DNA of 64,000 nucleotides from Rhododendron vialii (taxonomy: Eukaryota; Streptophyta; Magnoliopsida; Ericales; Ericaceae). Positions 24,421 to 36,622 of the stretch are shown here, one piece after another. Position 1 is the first letter of the stretch; every line of letters starts with the position of its first letter. The stretch lies in assembly GCF_030253575.1 (NCBI RefSeq), contig NC_080558.1:196001-260000 (forward strand), read 5' to 3'. A program made the translations under genes and the position numbers. The notes under the pieces are model-generated. The model was not told the origin of the DNA. It was given only the letters and a program-made list of their open reading frames with translations, and ran no database searches.

Positions 24421-24726
24421 GTGCTTCTTGGGAGGCGTTAGTCGCTTGTTACCGTTGTCAGGGAAATGGTGCCTGTTGTATTGTTTTGGTTGTACCCGTT
24501 GTACTGTGTCTGTTGGAAACAGGTGTAGGATAGGATTAGTATTAATTGTAAGTCCTTGGGGCATTTGTGAAAAGTAAAAAAGAGGAAACAGTTTCGTACA
24601 TTTAAAAGAAGTAGTATAGATAGGAATATTTATTTCCTTAGGTATAAGTTAGGTTTAATGTGTAGAAATATCATGTTGCTACACCTAGCCCATTCCATCA
24701 AGTAATTGAGTCGGAAAAAAAACCCA

Positions 24727-24940
24727 AGAGGTTGGCTTAGCGGTTACAATTTGGGGCTTAATGATTGCTCCCTCATCGGAATTAGGTTTCGATGATCTTG
24801 TAGGAGCTAGCCAATTCATACAGAGTTTTATTCTTGTTTTAAATTAGTCCCCACTGGCTACTAGTAGATGATGAGATTAACTTTTCCGAGACTAATTAGG
24901 TATGTGCAAATTAGTATGGACACCTCGAGATATCAAAAGA
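24727..24940 (+). mobile_element. tRNA-derived SINE
   Basis: TGGCTTAGCGG (24733-24743) matches a tRNA A box and AGGTTTCGATGAT (from about 24784) a B box at the expected distance. A tRNA-unrelated body follows (GGAGCTAGCCAATTCATACA, then GGACACCTCGAGATATC) ending in a short A-rich tail. The layout is that of plant SINEs moved by LINE machinery. A target duplication was not resolved by eye. Confidence 0.6.
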
Positions 24941-25262
24941 AAGTACTTTTATGAGACGTTTGGTTTTTGAGCCGTATTGGGAATAATTAGACGGTTTTAA
25001 GTGGAGGAGGAGTCTGAAATTGGGATCATAGAATGTCAGGTACAAATAAAACTTATCCCGAAAGTACCCCGAAAACAGCAATCAATGGTTGAGAATCACT
25101 TTGATGATTATGTCACACACATCAAAGTGAATCTCAACCACTAGTTGATCTTTTCGGGGTACTTTAGGGGTAAATTTTTTTTGTCCCTAGCATTTCTGGA
25201 ACATTAAGGTACAAGGTGAGAATACCAAGACTTGAAGGGGGGGATAATGTCCAATTAATATA
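24941..25262. other. non-coding stretch with short inverted repeat
   Basis: No gene. GTACCCCGAAAACAGCAATC at about 25063-25082 and GATCTTTTCGGGGTAC at about 25146-25161 are loosely inverted around TCAACCACTAG-type sequence, so a small foldback repeat is likely. Confidence 0.35.
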
Positions 25263-25411
25263 GGAAAATTCTAAAATCAGCTCAATGGGCTGACGATAGT
25301 AGGTATGTGAATGTGTATTAAAAGATGTAAGAAATGCACAAAAATACGTATTTTTTTTGTCTTTTAGTATGTTTATCGTCAGCCCAGTGGGTTGACAATA
25401 GCAAAACTGAT
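25263..25411. mobile_element. MITE-like repeat, copy 2
   Basis: Same layout as 21248-21421: AATCAGCTCAATGGGCTGAC on the left, TATGTGAATGTGTATTAAA in the middle and CGTCAGCCCAGTGGGTTGAC on the right. It lies about 280 bases upstream of the SFR2 start codon and so within the likely promoter region. Confidence 0.55.
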
Positions 25412-25694
25412 TAATATATACTCTCCTACCAGTTCCATTTGATTTTTATTTTTTTTTATCCGCGTTCCTTTGATATTCCTTTTCTGTTTTTTTTTTGGTA
25501 CGTCGGAAATTCATTCCATTGATATCTGTTGCGTGTATTCCACGCTCTTTGTGGGTGGAAGCATTGTGAGAGTCGTTTACGTTAACTATCACAGGACACG
25601 TGGATAACGCATCTCGTCTCATCTCTACGCTTCGCTTCGCTTCGCTTCTCTTCGTGTTCACTCAAACCAACAAGTTGTTCTACAACAACAAACA

Positions 25695-28600
25695 ATGGCG
25701 ATTGTGGTGGCACTGTTCGTGGCGGCGACCAAGATCGCCGGCATCCTAGTCACGGTCACCGTCGCAGCCAACGCCGTGTCTTTCTCCTTTTACCGCCGTA
25801 AGAACCTCCGCCCCTTCCGCTCTCCCATCGACGACTCCTCCGACATCCTCGCCTCCTTCAACGTCTCTCCCTCCTCCGGTATACTTATCACTTCACTCAC
25901 TCCTCCAAATTAAGAAAACCTAGTTTAACGCTTTTGCAAACCTGGAGTAGAGAAAATGTTTACTTTGGTTTTTAGTGATTGCTGTTGCATGCATCCCTTG
26001 CTGTTTATAAGTAGTACTGGTACTTTTATCAGTGTCGAAGAGCTCAATAATTCCAAATTAGAGGAGTTTTAGTTACGAACTGATTGGAATCGATATTATG
26101 TTTGAGTTGTTATTATTGCAATTTCTAAGGCAGTTTTGCTCAGTTTGCTAAATTTGAGCTCTGCTTGTGCAGAGCTGTGGTTCGAACTCAACCCTAAGCT
26201 TGCTCTTCTTGAGTTCCTGTTAATTGAGCTTCAACATGCTACTTTATGAAATAAAAGCAAGCTGGTTATGGAGGGTCTTTTAGTTAGAACGTCTGTAGAG
26301 TGTATTGGGATAGACAAATCGTACGTTGAAGTGTCCACATTTAAAAAAAGGGGTCCCAATTATATATCTAGTTTTCACTAATTTAGCAGCTACACGGGTG
26401 CGTCATTGGACGAGCAGAAAGTGTGTCAAGTGGGGGTGGTTGGGTATATGCGGAACCTAAACGCAGGATATAGGGGAATATGAATGCAGAAACATAGAGA
26501 AAAAATCGAAACCACTCAGTAACACAAGTTTATGTGGTTCGCCGACTAAGCTTTGTCTACAGTTTTTGCAAACTTTGTGCTTGTCCTGGCTCTTGGGTTG
26601 TTTGTGTTTCTAGGCTTAGTTCAAGGTGGTTCTTTGTATTCTTTGATGGTTTGCTCTACCATCATCTCCTTTGCCTCTTGGGGGTTTCATATCAAAGCGA
26701 CGTTGCATCTGTTGTTTCAATTATTGTTAGTGTATAACTAAACAAACAGAAGGCTTACAGTTAAGTTAACTTGTCAATTCACTAACTTATAAATGACACT
26801 CACACATTCGGTAGTGTGTCCACCGTCCAGCACGCCATTAGTGATCTGTAGGTATTTGATTCTTTTGGCTTACTTATTACTTTGGAGTTTGGAGGAGCCT
26901 GTACTTTGGAGTTTGGTAAGTAGAATTGTGATCTTTTCTGATAATTTTGATACAATCATTGAAAGCATTTCTGACATTAATCGAAGTTTACATGGCGTTA
27001 TCCATTGTTTCCATGGTGAGGGTTTGAGATATCATGGTTTTTGCTGTGTACGAACACATTTGACCAGTTCTTGATTATCAAGGATCTAAATATGTAACTG
27101 AATTGTGTTTCGCTGTAGAAGGTGAAAAGGAGTTCTTCTTTGGATTGGCAACTGCTCCAGCACACGTTGAAGACAGGCTTCATGATGCTTGGCTCGAGTT
27201 TGCAGAAGACAACCCTTGTGACAAGTCAGAATCGCTGTTGCATCATAACCTGCAACCAGCAGATGCAATAATGGGCTCTGCTTCCGCTGATGGCAGAAAT
27301 CAGCAAGTTTCATTGCCCGTGATAGATGGTAAAACAAGAGCGAAAAGAAAGAAGCCCATTAAAATAGCTATGGAGGCAATGATCAGGGGATTCGAGAAAT
27401 ATACAGAAGAGGAAGAGCCTGCAACACCTGAAGAATGTCATCATAAAGTAGCTGCTTGGCACAACGTTCCACACCCGTAAGCCCTGCTCTGTATTTTGGT
27501 GCTTGAATTTTACGTGCTGAATTGTGGTCAGACTATATAGGCTAATTAGCTCTTTCTTAACTATATACCTTTCACATGTTTTGATCGAAGAATAAAAAAG
27601 CTTATTCCTGGGAATCAGAAAGTTTTTTTTGTGTAGAATGGGCTTATGGTTGACTTTGGAAGAAATGTACTGTGATGAATTACTTTCAGGGAGGAGAGGC
27701 TAAGGTTTTGGTCTGATCCTGATACAGAATTGCAACTGGCTAAAGCCACTGGTGTTCGTGTCTTCCGAATGGGTGTAGATTGGACAAGGATCATGCCAGT
27801 CGAGCCAATCAATGGGAGTAACGAAGCTGTAAGTCTTTTTCCAACTAGGGTGTATGTTCATCCGTGCGTGCTTAGTTTATCACATTGCCATTTTGTTTAA
27901 ACTTGATTGACAATGTAAATTTTTAGTCAAACTAAGTTTAAATTATCATCATAAGGATATCTATTTTTTTTGTAAATGTGCATAGGAAATGAAGTGATTG
28001 TGCGGTTAAAAATTCCACCAAATTCAGTTGTTTTATAATCTGTCAGGTCAATTATGCCGCATTGGAACGATATAAATGGATTATCAGTAGGGTTCGCTCG
28101 TATGGTATGAAGGTGATGCTGACCCTGTTCCATCATTCACTTCCACCTTGGGCTGGAGAGTACGGAGGATGGAAGCTGGAGAAAACTGTGGACTATTTCA
28201 TGGATTTTACAAGGTTAGGCTTCTTCCTGCACGAGTAACTCAGTTGAACTAAACATTTACTAATCCTCTTATGATCTTTCATTTTGCAGGCTTGTTGTGG
28301 ATGGGGTCTCAGATATTGTAGACTATTGGATAACATTTAATGAGCCTCATGTCTTTTGTTTGCTTACTTATTGTGCTGGTGCTTGGCCCGGTGGTAATCC
28401 CGATATGCTGGAAGTTGCTACTTCTGCTCTACCTACTGGTGTTTTCCATCAAGCCATGCACTGGATAGCAGTAGCCCACTCAAAGGCCTTTGATTATATC
28501 CATGAGAAAAGGTTTCGTTCAGTACCTATGATTTTATATATTTCAGGAAACACCACAGAGAAACTTGTGATGACTATATCTACTACATTTTGAAACCATG

Positions 28601-30885
28601 AGTTTTAAGAAACAAATGCATGGTGATATATGTAGGTATCTAAATAGCTTGTACTTATTTTTGTCTGCTTGATACACAAAATGCAAACAAAATGAACATA
28701 TCTACACTTGCTAACCTGCAATGCCTTGGGGGTACAAGATCGTTTTTCTGCAGGCCCACCTTCTATTTGAGTTGCATACTTCAGTGGGACACTGGGAGCC
28801 ATGAGACTTCAGGCAGAAAGGATACTTTCTACTACTCTCCGTCACGAGATTTTCTATAATCTCGACATATATATTAGAATATTAGATTACCTCTTTCTGA
28901 TGAACAAATCATGGTTTGAACTGATTAAAGAGGTGCTTCTTAACTTGGAGAACCTTCTATACAAAAACTTCTGTGTTATACCATTGTGCATGTATGTGAG
29001 TCACATCTTCTTGTTGTTTGTAAGTTTTGTCCCCCAACTGACACTTCTAGAATTTGGAGAGTGATGACAATTTTGGTAACTTAGGATAACAGAGTTGTTT
29101 TACTGAGTATTGTTTTCTTTTCCTGCAGCACCTCATCGAATTCAATCGTTGGAGTAGCACACCATGTCTCCTTTATGCGGCCATATGGTCTCTTTGATGT
29201 TCCTGCCGTTACACTGGCTAACTCTTTGACTCTCTTCCCATATTTGGATAGTATTGCTGGCAAGTTGGATTATATTGGAATAAACTATTATGGGCAGGTT
29301 CTGCTTATCTCTAAGCAAGATAACTGTGCTATGCATATTTAGTTTAATAATATCCAGGTAGTTCTTATATTTTTGTTCATTGATCAGGAAGTCGTGTGTG
29401 GTGCTGGAATGAAGCTAGTAGAGACTGATGAGTTCAGTGAATCTGGACGTGGAATATATCCAGATGGCTTGTACCGCATGCTACTTCAGTTCCATGAAAG
29501 ATACAAACATCTGAATGTGCCTTTTATCATTACTGAAAATGGTGTTTCTGATGAGACAGATTTGATCAGAAAACCATACTTGTTGGAGCATTTACTTGCA
29601 ATTTATGCGGCCATGATCATGGTTTTGACCCTGAACGTCCACTTTTAAAATGTTCTTGAATAGCTTTCATCTTTGACTTTATAAGTCATTAGATCTGCTT
29701 TTGTTTATTTTACAGGGTGTACCTGTGCTTGGGTACCTGTTTTGGACTATTTCTGATAACTGGGAGTGGGCTGACGGCTATGGTCCCAAGTTTGGGCTTG
29801 TAGCGGTTGATCGTGCCAATAATCTTGCACGGATACCTCGTCCTTCGTATCATTTGTTTTCCAAAGTAAAGTTGTGTGTGTGTGTGTTTTGTTTCAGTTG
29901 CTGTGTCCTTTCCTTATTGTTGTGTTGATTTTGCTGATAATTTAGCTTGGATTTTAAATTTCAGGTGGCAATGACTGGTAAGGTTACACGTGAAGACAGG
30001 AAACAAGCATGGAATGAACTCCAGAGAGCTGCTAAAGAGAGAAAAACAAGACCATTTTATCGAGCAGCTAATAAGCACGGTTTAATGTATGCAGGTAAGA
30101 AATGTAGTTCGGATTTCTACTCCACATTGGAATGCCACTTTCTTGCCTTCGTTGCTTATTTCACCTTACTATGCGGAAACTTATTTAACCGGCCCTTAGA
30201 TCTTTCTTTGTGGTTCTGTCCCTATCAAATGCTACATCCCTAAACTACAATACTAATCTGGGTAGGATTTAAATTAGGTATTTAGGGGATAGGTGCCGTT
30301 TGTGTGTGTATCAAACTTTGGTGGATCTTCCTGCACTCATTAAACATGATACGCTCTTACATTTTAAGGTTACTGTTAGGGATGTTACTGCCATGTTAGT
30401 AACAGATGTTATATCTTCTTGTACTTTTTCTACATTCAGACACTGACTGGTGCACAAATATCCGAACACAAGAGCACTTGCTTTTTCCCCAGTCCTCGTT
30501 TATGACTATCACATTGTTAGTGTATAAAACTCTCCTGTAACTTTTTGTTTTTGGTACATCGGAAATTAAAACTCTCCTGTAACTTTGGTAGAGGCTCCTA
30601 GTGATATGCTTGGTGGTAGTAATATTTAATGTCGATTTACTCACTGATCAGCCACATGATGGGTTTCTCATTTTCCTTGTTTCAACAGGAGGCCTTGACG
30701 AACCTGTAAGGCGGCCTTACATTGATCGTGATTGGCGATTTGGACACTATGAGATGGAAGGACTGCAGGACCCATTGAGTCGCTTGTCACGATGTGTCCT
30801 CCGACCTTTCTCCCTTGGAAGGAGAGCAAAACCTCAAACAGAGGATGACGAGTTGGTGCTTCAGCCTCTTGCGTCAAATGAATGA
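25695..30885 (+). CDS. SFR2: SFR2, galactolipid:galactolipid galactosyltransferase (GH1-like), 10 exons
   Basis: Relative of Arabidopsis SENSITIVE TO FREEZING 2, a chloroplast outer-envelope enzyme that moves galactose between MGDG molecules during freezing or dehydration, yielding oligogalactolipids. Exons by eye: 25695-25878, 27119-27476, 27690-27828, 28047-28213, 28290-28511, 29129-29297, 29388-29621, 29716-29865, 29965-30094, 30689-30885; phases join cleanly to 649 residues. Residues 1-30 are a hydrophobic N-terminal anchor. The GH1 fold follows, with FFFGLATAPAHVEDR, RVFRMGVDWTRI, the acid/base Glu301 in TFNEP and the nucleophile Glu463 in ITENG. Their spacing, 162 residues, equals that recalled for Arabidopsis (E267/E429). 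The conserved tail RDWRFGHYEMEGLQDPLSR is present. The exon 7/8 junction reads AAMIM-GVPVLG, so the donor there deserves transcript support. No lesions seen. Confidence 0.95.
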
Positions 30886-31262
30886 TTGATTCCAGATACA
30901 GGACACAGATTTCCCAGTACGTTATTCTCTATGAAGCACTAACAAACTCCTTGATTTGCTTCATTAGTTTGTTAATTATGATTTTTTCAATCTTGTCGTG
31001 GTGCCTTACATAGTAGTACTAGTATGGATGGGTGTTGAATCTCTTGCATGTTTTGTCCTGAATCTCAAACACAGTTCAAGATCAAAGCCCCTTCATACTA
31101 ATTTGTGATGTGTGCTTGAGCTTTAAACTACGGCTTCATAAAGCAGAGAATTGTCCATGCTCCAAAGAGTCCAAACTAATCTCGTGATTTGATTAAGTAC
31201 TCCTTGGTCAGTAACAAAGTAGGTACAACCTGATAATATGTGACTAATAGGGGGTTTGCTAT

Positions 31263-31337
<75 letters not shown>

Positions 31338-32641
31338 GTTTTTTCAAAAAATCTGTTCTCGGTGCAGGTTTCTTCGATGCTGCTGTCAAGATGTGCTCTA
31401 GGTTTGGCAAGTAGTCTTCACAGTTACCATAAGCTATATATAAGTTTTGATTTCGTACTCCAGTTGGGAGATGCCTGAATATCCGGCAAGAAAGGGATTA
31501 AATTGGCTTTGGATCCTTGACAACATAAGCCCTCCCCAGTGACCTCCTCCCAGATTGTAGTTTTATGAATAGATAGCTCTGTTTTATGCTACTGTATCTT
31601 GTTTAGTTGTAATGTCAACTTCAAATAGAGTCGTGTCCAGAATCTGGTGTAAATAAGCTATCGACAAATAGTTTTCTTTTTGTTTTTCAAATAAATGCTT
31701 CTTCTATGTATACTGTATAGATTGTTGCTTGTTATTGTATTTACGACCTTAGAAGTGAGTTTTCTTGGCATGCATGTTTTCGGCAGAGGAAATAATCAGA
31801 TCAACGGTTGTGGCATCTTCCAGTATTGTTCACCTAATGGTATATATGAACGTATGGTTTTGGGTCAATTCTACCAAGGGAGTTATTGTTGAGGGTGGTG
31901 GTTTCGGCACCTGGCAGATTTGATACTTTTGCTAGCTCATGGTTTTTCCCTAAATTAAGGGACGTGTATTTTTGTTTGTGTTTTTTGAAATTATTGTTAA
32001 TTTTCTTAGTTCTTTTTTCTTAAACTAATCATTTGTCAGAGAAAAGAATTTAAGAAAAGTTCTTCAATAAAGAAGGAAAAAAATTGAAAGAAAATTACAT
32101 TATTGTTTTATCTGTCTTTTCTGAACTTTTTGAAATTTTGGTCAACCTTTTTTATTTTTCTCGTCAGGATGAGTGCCTAAGTCCAAATACTTTAACAAAG
32201 TTTTTAAAAAAAAAATTTCTAAACAATAAGAATACTCACATGCATCGAACGATTCTTAATGCAATTGTGTCCGGAATTGAGTTAGTACGTAGACTTTTTC
32301 CTTACAAAAGAATTGCAATGCAAGTTGTAATATGATATTAAAAGTAGTTATGATGTACTCTTAACTCGCTTGTGTAGAGTAGCGGAGTCGTCGTATCTCG
32401 AAGGAGAAAAAATCATAAGCGGAGTGTAATTGCTACATCTTTTTCAAAAAAAAAAAAATTTACTTTCCAAAAAATAAAAACATTTAAAGGTTTGAATCTT
32501 CTAAAAAAATAATATTTCCACGTTCATCTGATATTGTGTAACTTCATTTTATTCGAATAATGTAGCACACTACTACGATTCAGTATGGAAATAAATGTTA
32601 GGTCTGATACTTGTAAACAAAAGATGATATCGAATGGATTA
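30886..32641. other. SFR2 3' UTR and non-coding DNA
   Basis: The first few hundred bases are the likely 3' UTR. A (TC)35 tract lies at 31266-31335. ORFs at 31695-31892 and 32084-32335 carry no motif. No other feature. Confidence 0.5.
31266..31335. repeat. (TC)35 microsatellite
   Basis: Thirty-five uninterrupted TC units, the longest microsatellite in the window, about 380 bases after the SFR2 stop codon. Confidence 0.95.
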
Positions 32642-33702
32642 TGTTACCTAGGCAGCAGAGGGGGTGAATAAGGTTGCTAATTAAAAATTATCAACTAAAA
32701 GCTACAAAGGCAAATAACTAATTAGTAAATATATGGAGAGAGTTAAGAAGCGCAAAACCAGTTTATAGTGGTTCGGTTTGAATTTGTCCACGGTCTAGCC
32801 TACTCCACTTCTCTCCAAGGCAATCGCTTGAAGGTTCCACTAATAAAAATGGAATTACATCAATAAGCCTTGCGGGTGCTTACAATTACTGTCGCTCCTA
32901 GCTTTCTGAAAGAGCTAGACAATCGCAAGGATTTAAAGTACAAAATCCTCAAAAAAACCCTTCCAAAAACAAAACCTCTGTTTTTGGAATTACAAAACCA
33001 GTGTTTGATTTCTCAAACATTTAATCTCTCAAAGATAATAGAATTTGTAGCTCACAATTACAACACTCCTCAAAGAGTAAATATGACAATTTTTGCTCAC
33101 AAATCTCTCAAAGTAATTGTATAAAAAATGAAATGTAGGAAAGGATGAATATTGCACTTGTAATCCGATGAAACTTGGTTGTTCTGTATCTCTTGTAGCT
33201 ACTAAACCTCTTCCATTTTATAGCTTGAATATTCGAACCGTTGAAAATTTTCCTTTAAGATGCAAATCTATTCTGTTGATATTGATCTTCATTTATTGCA
33301 AGTGAACGTTGAGCCATAAAATCTACACATGCAGAGATATTGTCTTTCCTTGAATGCACTAGAGAAATGTTGAGCCGTATTTTTCAGCGTCGAGTGTCAA
33401 CTCCCAAGCTCTCAAGTCAACAAAAGCAGTTGAACAAAATACAGAGATTGAAATCTCTGTCGGTGGACCAATCTCAAAACCAGTCAACCACTTTGTGATA
33501 AAACTGATTTGGGCTTGGTTCTTCGGCTTCCATTTCATTTAATTGGACCGAAGTGGACTAGAAGGCAACAAAATAGATAGACCGAAAGAGCTTATGTCCA
33601 AAATCCAATAGTACTACTTAAAAAGGGATTTCAAGCGCCACAATTAAAAGAGTTTTGGGCCAAGGTTCAATACTGTTGCTTTTAAATGATTCATTTTCGA
33701 CA
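32642..33702 (-). mobile_element. solo LTR of a copia family related to the 36-44 kb element
   Basis: The plus strand starts TGTTACCTAGGCAGCAGAGG followed by GGGTGAATA and runs through TTTATAGTGGTTCGGT, TTTGTCCACGGTC, TACTCCACTTCTC and TTGCGGGTGCTTACA, matching in order the reverse complement of the LTR at 36293-37344. On the minus strand it begins TGTCGAAAATGAATC, like TGTTGAAAAATGTATG of that LTR. Length 1,061 bp against 1,052. A TATA-like TATAAAATGG sits at the equivalent place (reverse strand, about 33220). The flanks (GATTA left, CTGTA right) do not match, so the target duplication is lost or an unequal exchange occurred. No internal region remains. Confidence 0.75.
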
Positions 33703-33839
33703 CTGTATCAAAATGTGTTGTAGTCCAAAAATTTACACACACACACATATATATAATATATTTATTGTTTAACAAGGCCCGTAGGCTTACAAAAGAGCCT
33801 ACGAAAGAGAGTTAAACTCTAAAATAGAAAGAAGAGATA

Positions 33840-34488
33840 ACGGGGGACTAGACACCAATTACAAGGTAAATTCCCTGACTTGGCTAACGCAGCAATGGTA
33901 TGGGCAGCTTTGTTGGCTATGTGACGAGTTGAAAATGATTCCACTTGCTCTGGCCAACTCCCTTATGTCCAAAACCACTGCAGCAACCTCCCACGGGGGA
34001 ACAATTTCTGAAGAGCTAAGATGGATGGCTTCCTTACAATCTAACTCCACCGTAACCCCTTGCCAGCTTGACTTGGAGACCATGGAACAAGCTTCCCTGA
34101 TAGCTACCAATTCTCCTTGAAGGGTTGAGAGAATATTGAAAGATTTAGCTCTCCCATCCATGGTCGCTCCTGTATGATCTCGTATCACCACTGTCACTTT
34201 GTTATTGGTGTCCCCCTCTTTGAAAGCCTTATCACAATTTGCTTTGAATTTCGATACATCTGGAGCCACCCAATTAGATACAATATCCGCTACGGGTTGG
34301 TTATCCATATGGACAGACGAAATCATGCAAGTATTTGAGAATTCCAGCTGGGCAAAATTTGCCCTGGCCATTACATTTGAAATTGAATTATGCAAGGCCA
34401 ACCATATTACTTGTCGAAAAATAAAAAGCTTTTCATAAAGCAATTTATTTTGTCGTAGAACATAATCAAAATCAATTATATCTAACAA
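33840..34488 (-). pseudogene. LINE-derived RNase H domain remnant
   Basis: The minus ORF has the plant LINE C-terminal RNase H pattern (RVT_3 type): WVAPDVSKFKANCDKAF with the first Asp, VVIRDHTG, LQGELVAIREAC with the Glu, and VELDCKEAI with the second Asp. Near the C-terminus the frame changes: the expected AN-KAAH-type motif and ALAKSGNLPCNW are readable in another frame at about 33850-33930, so one indel breaks it. The first roughly 35 residues come from a 150-bp tandem duplication and not from the domain. After the end lies a TA/TG-rich tail (33734-33770) like a LINE 3' end. No reverse transcriptase is present, so this is a 5'-truncated copy. Confidence 0.7.
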
Positions 34489-34725
34489 ATTATCATCATG
34501 GATTGGATGTTATTATGTTGAGTTTTACATGTGGAATACATAAGCTTGAGTAGCATTTTCGATTATATTATGGGTAAGCTTTTCATAAATCAATTTATTT
34601 TGTCGTAGAACATAATCAAAATCAATTATATCTAACATATTATCATCATGGATTGGATGTTATTATGTTGAGTTTTACATGTGGAATACATAAGCTTGAA
34701 TAGCATTTTCGATTATATTATGGGT
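34426..34725. repeat. 150-bp tandem duplication, two copies
   Basis: Copies at 34426-34575 and 34576-34725 both begin AAGCTTTTCATAAA and share nearly every base; the few differences seen include AACAAATTA against AACATATTA and GAGTAGC against GAATAGC. The near identity implies a recent duplication. Confidence 0.9.
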
Positions 34726-34997
34726 AGTGATTTTCACACTCTTTTTTTTAATAATTCACATTCTATTTTCTGTCTTTATTCACATAAGTTTACCATGGTG
34801 CCCTTTTTTCAATACTATTTACTACAAATTTTTCACATATTCAAAGGACAACAATGTAAATTTGTGTGGATAAAAACAAGGGAGAATTTTTCACAGGTCT
34901 ACTATACCACTTTCCAAACCCACTAAGTCCATTTCTAAATTCTATAACCCCCTAAGTCCACTAACCTATTAGTAAAAATATAATAACCCTGGTTAGT

Positions 34998-35518
34998 CTA
35001 ATATACCCCTGCTTTCAAAAAATCTTTTATCCCGTTTTTTTCTCCATTCCCTTTTTTTTCTCGGATTCCTCCATTATAAAACCCATCCCTAACCCCCCCC
35101 CCCCCCTCCCCCCTTTTTCTTTTCCAGAAGAACAAAAACCAGACGAGAAGAACCTTTTCCAGAAGAACAAAACCAGAAGAACAAAACCCAGACGAGAAGC
35201 ACCTTTTCCAGAAGAACAAAACCCAGACGAGAAGCACTCGATCGTCGGGCTTCTTCGGCGTCAGCCCTTCTTCGTCGTCCTCGATCGGCGAGAAGCACTC
35301 GATCGTTGTCGCCGTTCTCAAGCACTCAAATACCGGCGTCGTCTTCGTCGCCGTCGTCAAGCACTCGATTGCCGTCGTCACTCCAACAACCAGATCAACG
35401 GACGAAAAACAGAGATCAACCCACGTCCCAGACTTCCTTCGTCGTCGATCACCCTTCGTAGCTGACATCGCACTCCTCCTCGCCGTCGTCCTTCGTCGTC
35501 GATCGCCGCCCTTCGTCG
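34998..35518. other. GC-rich, internally repetitive segment in the left arm
   Basis: Between the left inverted end and the 90-bp repeats lies a segment with repeated CCAGAAGAACAAAACC and CCAGACGAGAAG units (35121-35240), followed by CGTCGTC/CACTCGAT-rich sequence. The open minus frames are products of these repeats. It has no counterpart in the right arm. It may be captured host DNA or simple-repeat expansion. Confidence 0.4.
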
Positions 35519-35788
35519 CTTTTGCATATATGTATATATAGTTTCTGATTTATATAACATTATATATGATCTACTGTCTCGTAAGTCATTTTATATGATG
35601 TTCTATTGCTTTTGCATATATGTATATAGAGTTTCTGATTTATATAACGTTATATACAATATACTGTCTCGTGAGACATTATATATGATGTTCTGTCTCT
35701 TTTGCATATATGTATATATAGTTTCTGATTTATATAACGTTATATACGATCTACTATCTCATGAGACATTATATATGATGTTCTGTTC
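35519..35788. repeat. 90-bp tandem repeat, three copies
   Basis: Units start CTTTTGCATATATGTATATA at 35519, 35609 and 35699. They differ by a few bases each. The open plus frame here (35595-35801) exists because the unit length is a multiple of three. Confidence 0.9.
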
Positions 35789-36287
35789 AACAAATATATA
35801 GGGTTATATATGGTTATATCAATGTTGGTAACTGACTCCAGTTCAAGGTATATATAGGAACTCATTAGCAAAGCACAATTGAACAGTTAATAATATATAA
35901 GTTAGGATTTTGATTGCGAGTAGATATGATTATATCAAACTCTGATCATTATATGTTCTACTTTATTGAATTGGTCCGCGCAGTGGCCTTACTGACTTAT
36001 TATTTGTGCAGTTGTTCAAGGGGTGAAGAGTATTAAGTTACATGTGATGCAAAATCGACCATGAAGAAGGCGACGGCGACAAAGGGAAAGAAGTTACAAG
36101 ATCTCCTCTTCTTTTTTTTCCCATTTTTTTTAGAGTTAGAAAGGACAGAATCTCATGTATAATGTTATAAGGCTATATGTTTATTTTTTGTCACACTTAT
36201 TACGTTTTTTTGTGTGTATTTATTTATGTGGCAAAATAATACACATATAAAGTTCTTTGTTTGTTTTTGCATTGTAAACATATATAA

Positions 36288-36292
36288 GATTA
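36288..36292. repeat. 5-bp target-site duplication (left), GATTA
   Basis: Matches 44563-44567 on the other side of the copia element, as expected for integrase-mediated insertion. Confidence 0.9.
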
Positions 36293-36622
36293 TGTTGAAA
36301 AATGTATGCATTATAATTTGTGAAAATTTATATGCATCTCTATTAATTATTTTGATGATTAATTCAATGATATTTTTATTCGGCAAATACAAAATTATCG
36401 AAAAGTCGATTCCCGAATTAAATATTTTCGTGACCTTGAAATATAGCATAAAGTCTCTTGGATTCATGATTTATATTTACAAAGACTTTATTGAGCTCAA
36501 TACATGCTTTAACGGTTTATTTAGATGAAATTGTGAGCCACAGGTTGACGAACCGGCTGACAAGCCGGCTGTCTGAACAGAAAGCTGTGACAACCGGACG
36601 ACCACCCGGATGACCACTCTAT

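Noticed and set aside
6767-30885. A functional cluster of sugar and stress genes (invertase, SFR2)
   Set aside because: The genes are unrelated by family, 15 kb apart and separated by repeats; no sign of co-regulation in the sequence.
31123-31410. 95-residue ORF with a run of Arg-Glu
   Set aside because: Direct translation of the (TC)35 microsatellite.
33859-34488. Host gene for an RNase H protein
   Set aside because: The domain is the LINE-type C-terminal RNase H, it has a frameshift and a LINE-like 3' tail, and its N-terminus comes from a tandem duplication.
34998-35468. 156-residue minus ORF with repeated VLLVW-FFWK units
   Set aside because: The repeated units reflect the CCAGAAGAACAAAAC DNA repeat on the other strand; low complexity.
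35595-35801. 68-residue ORF with an internal repeat
   Set aside because: Produced by the 90-bp tandem repeat, whose length is divisible by three.
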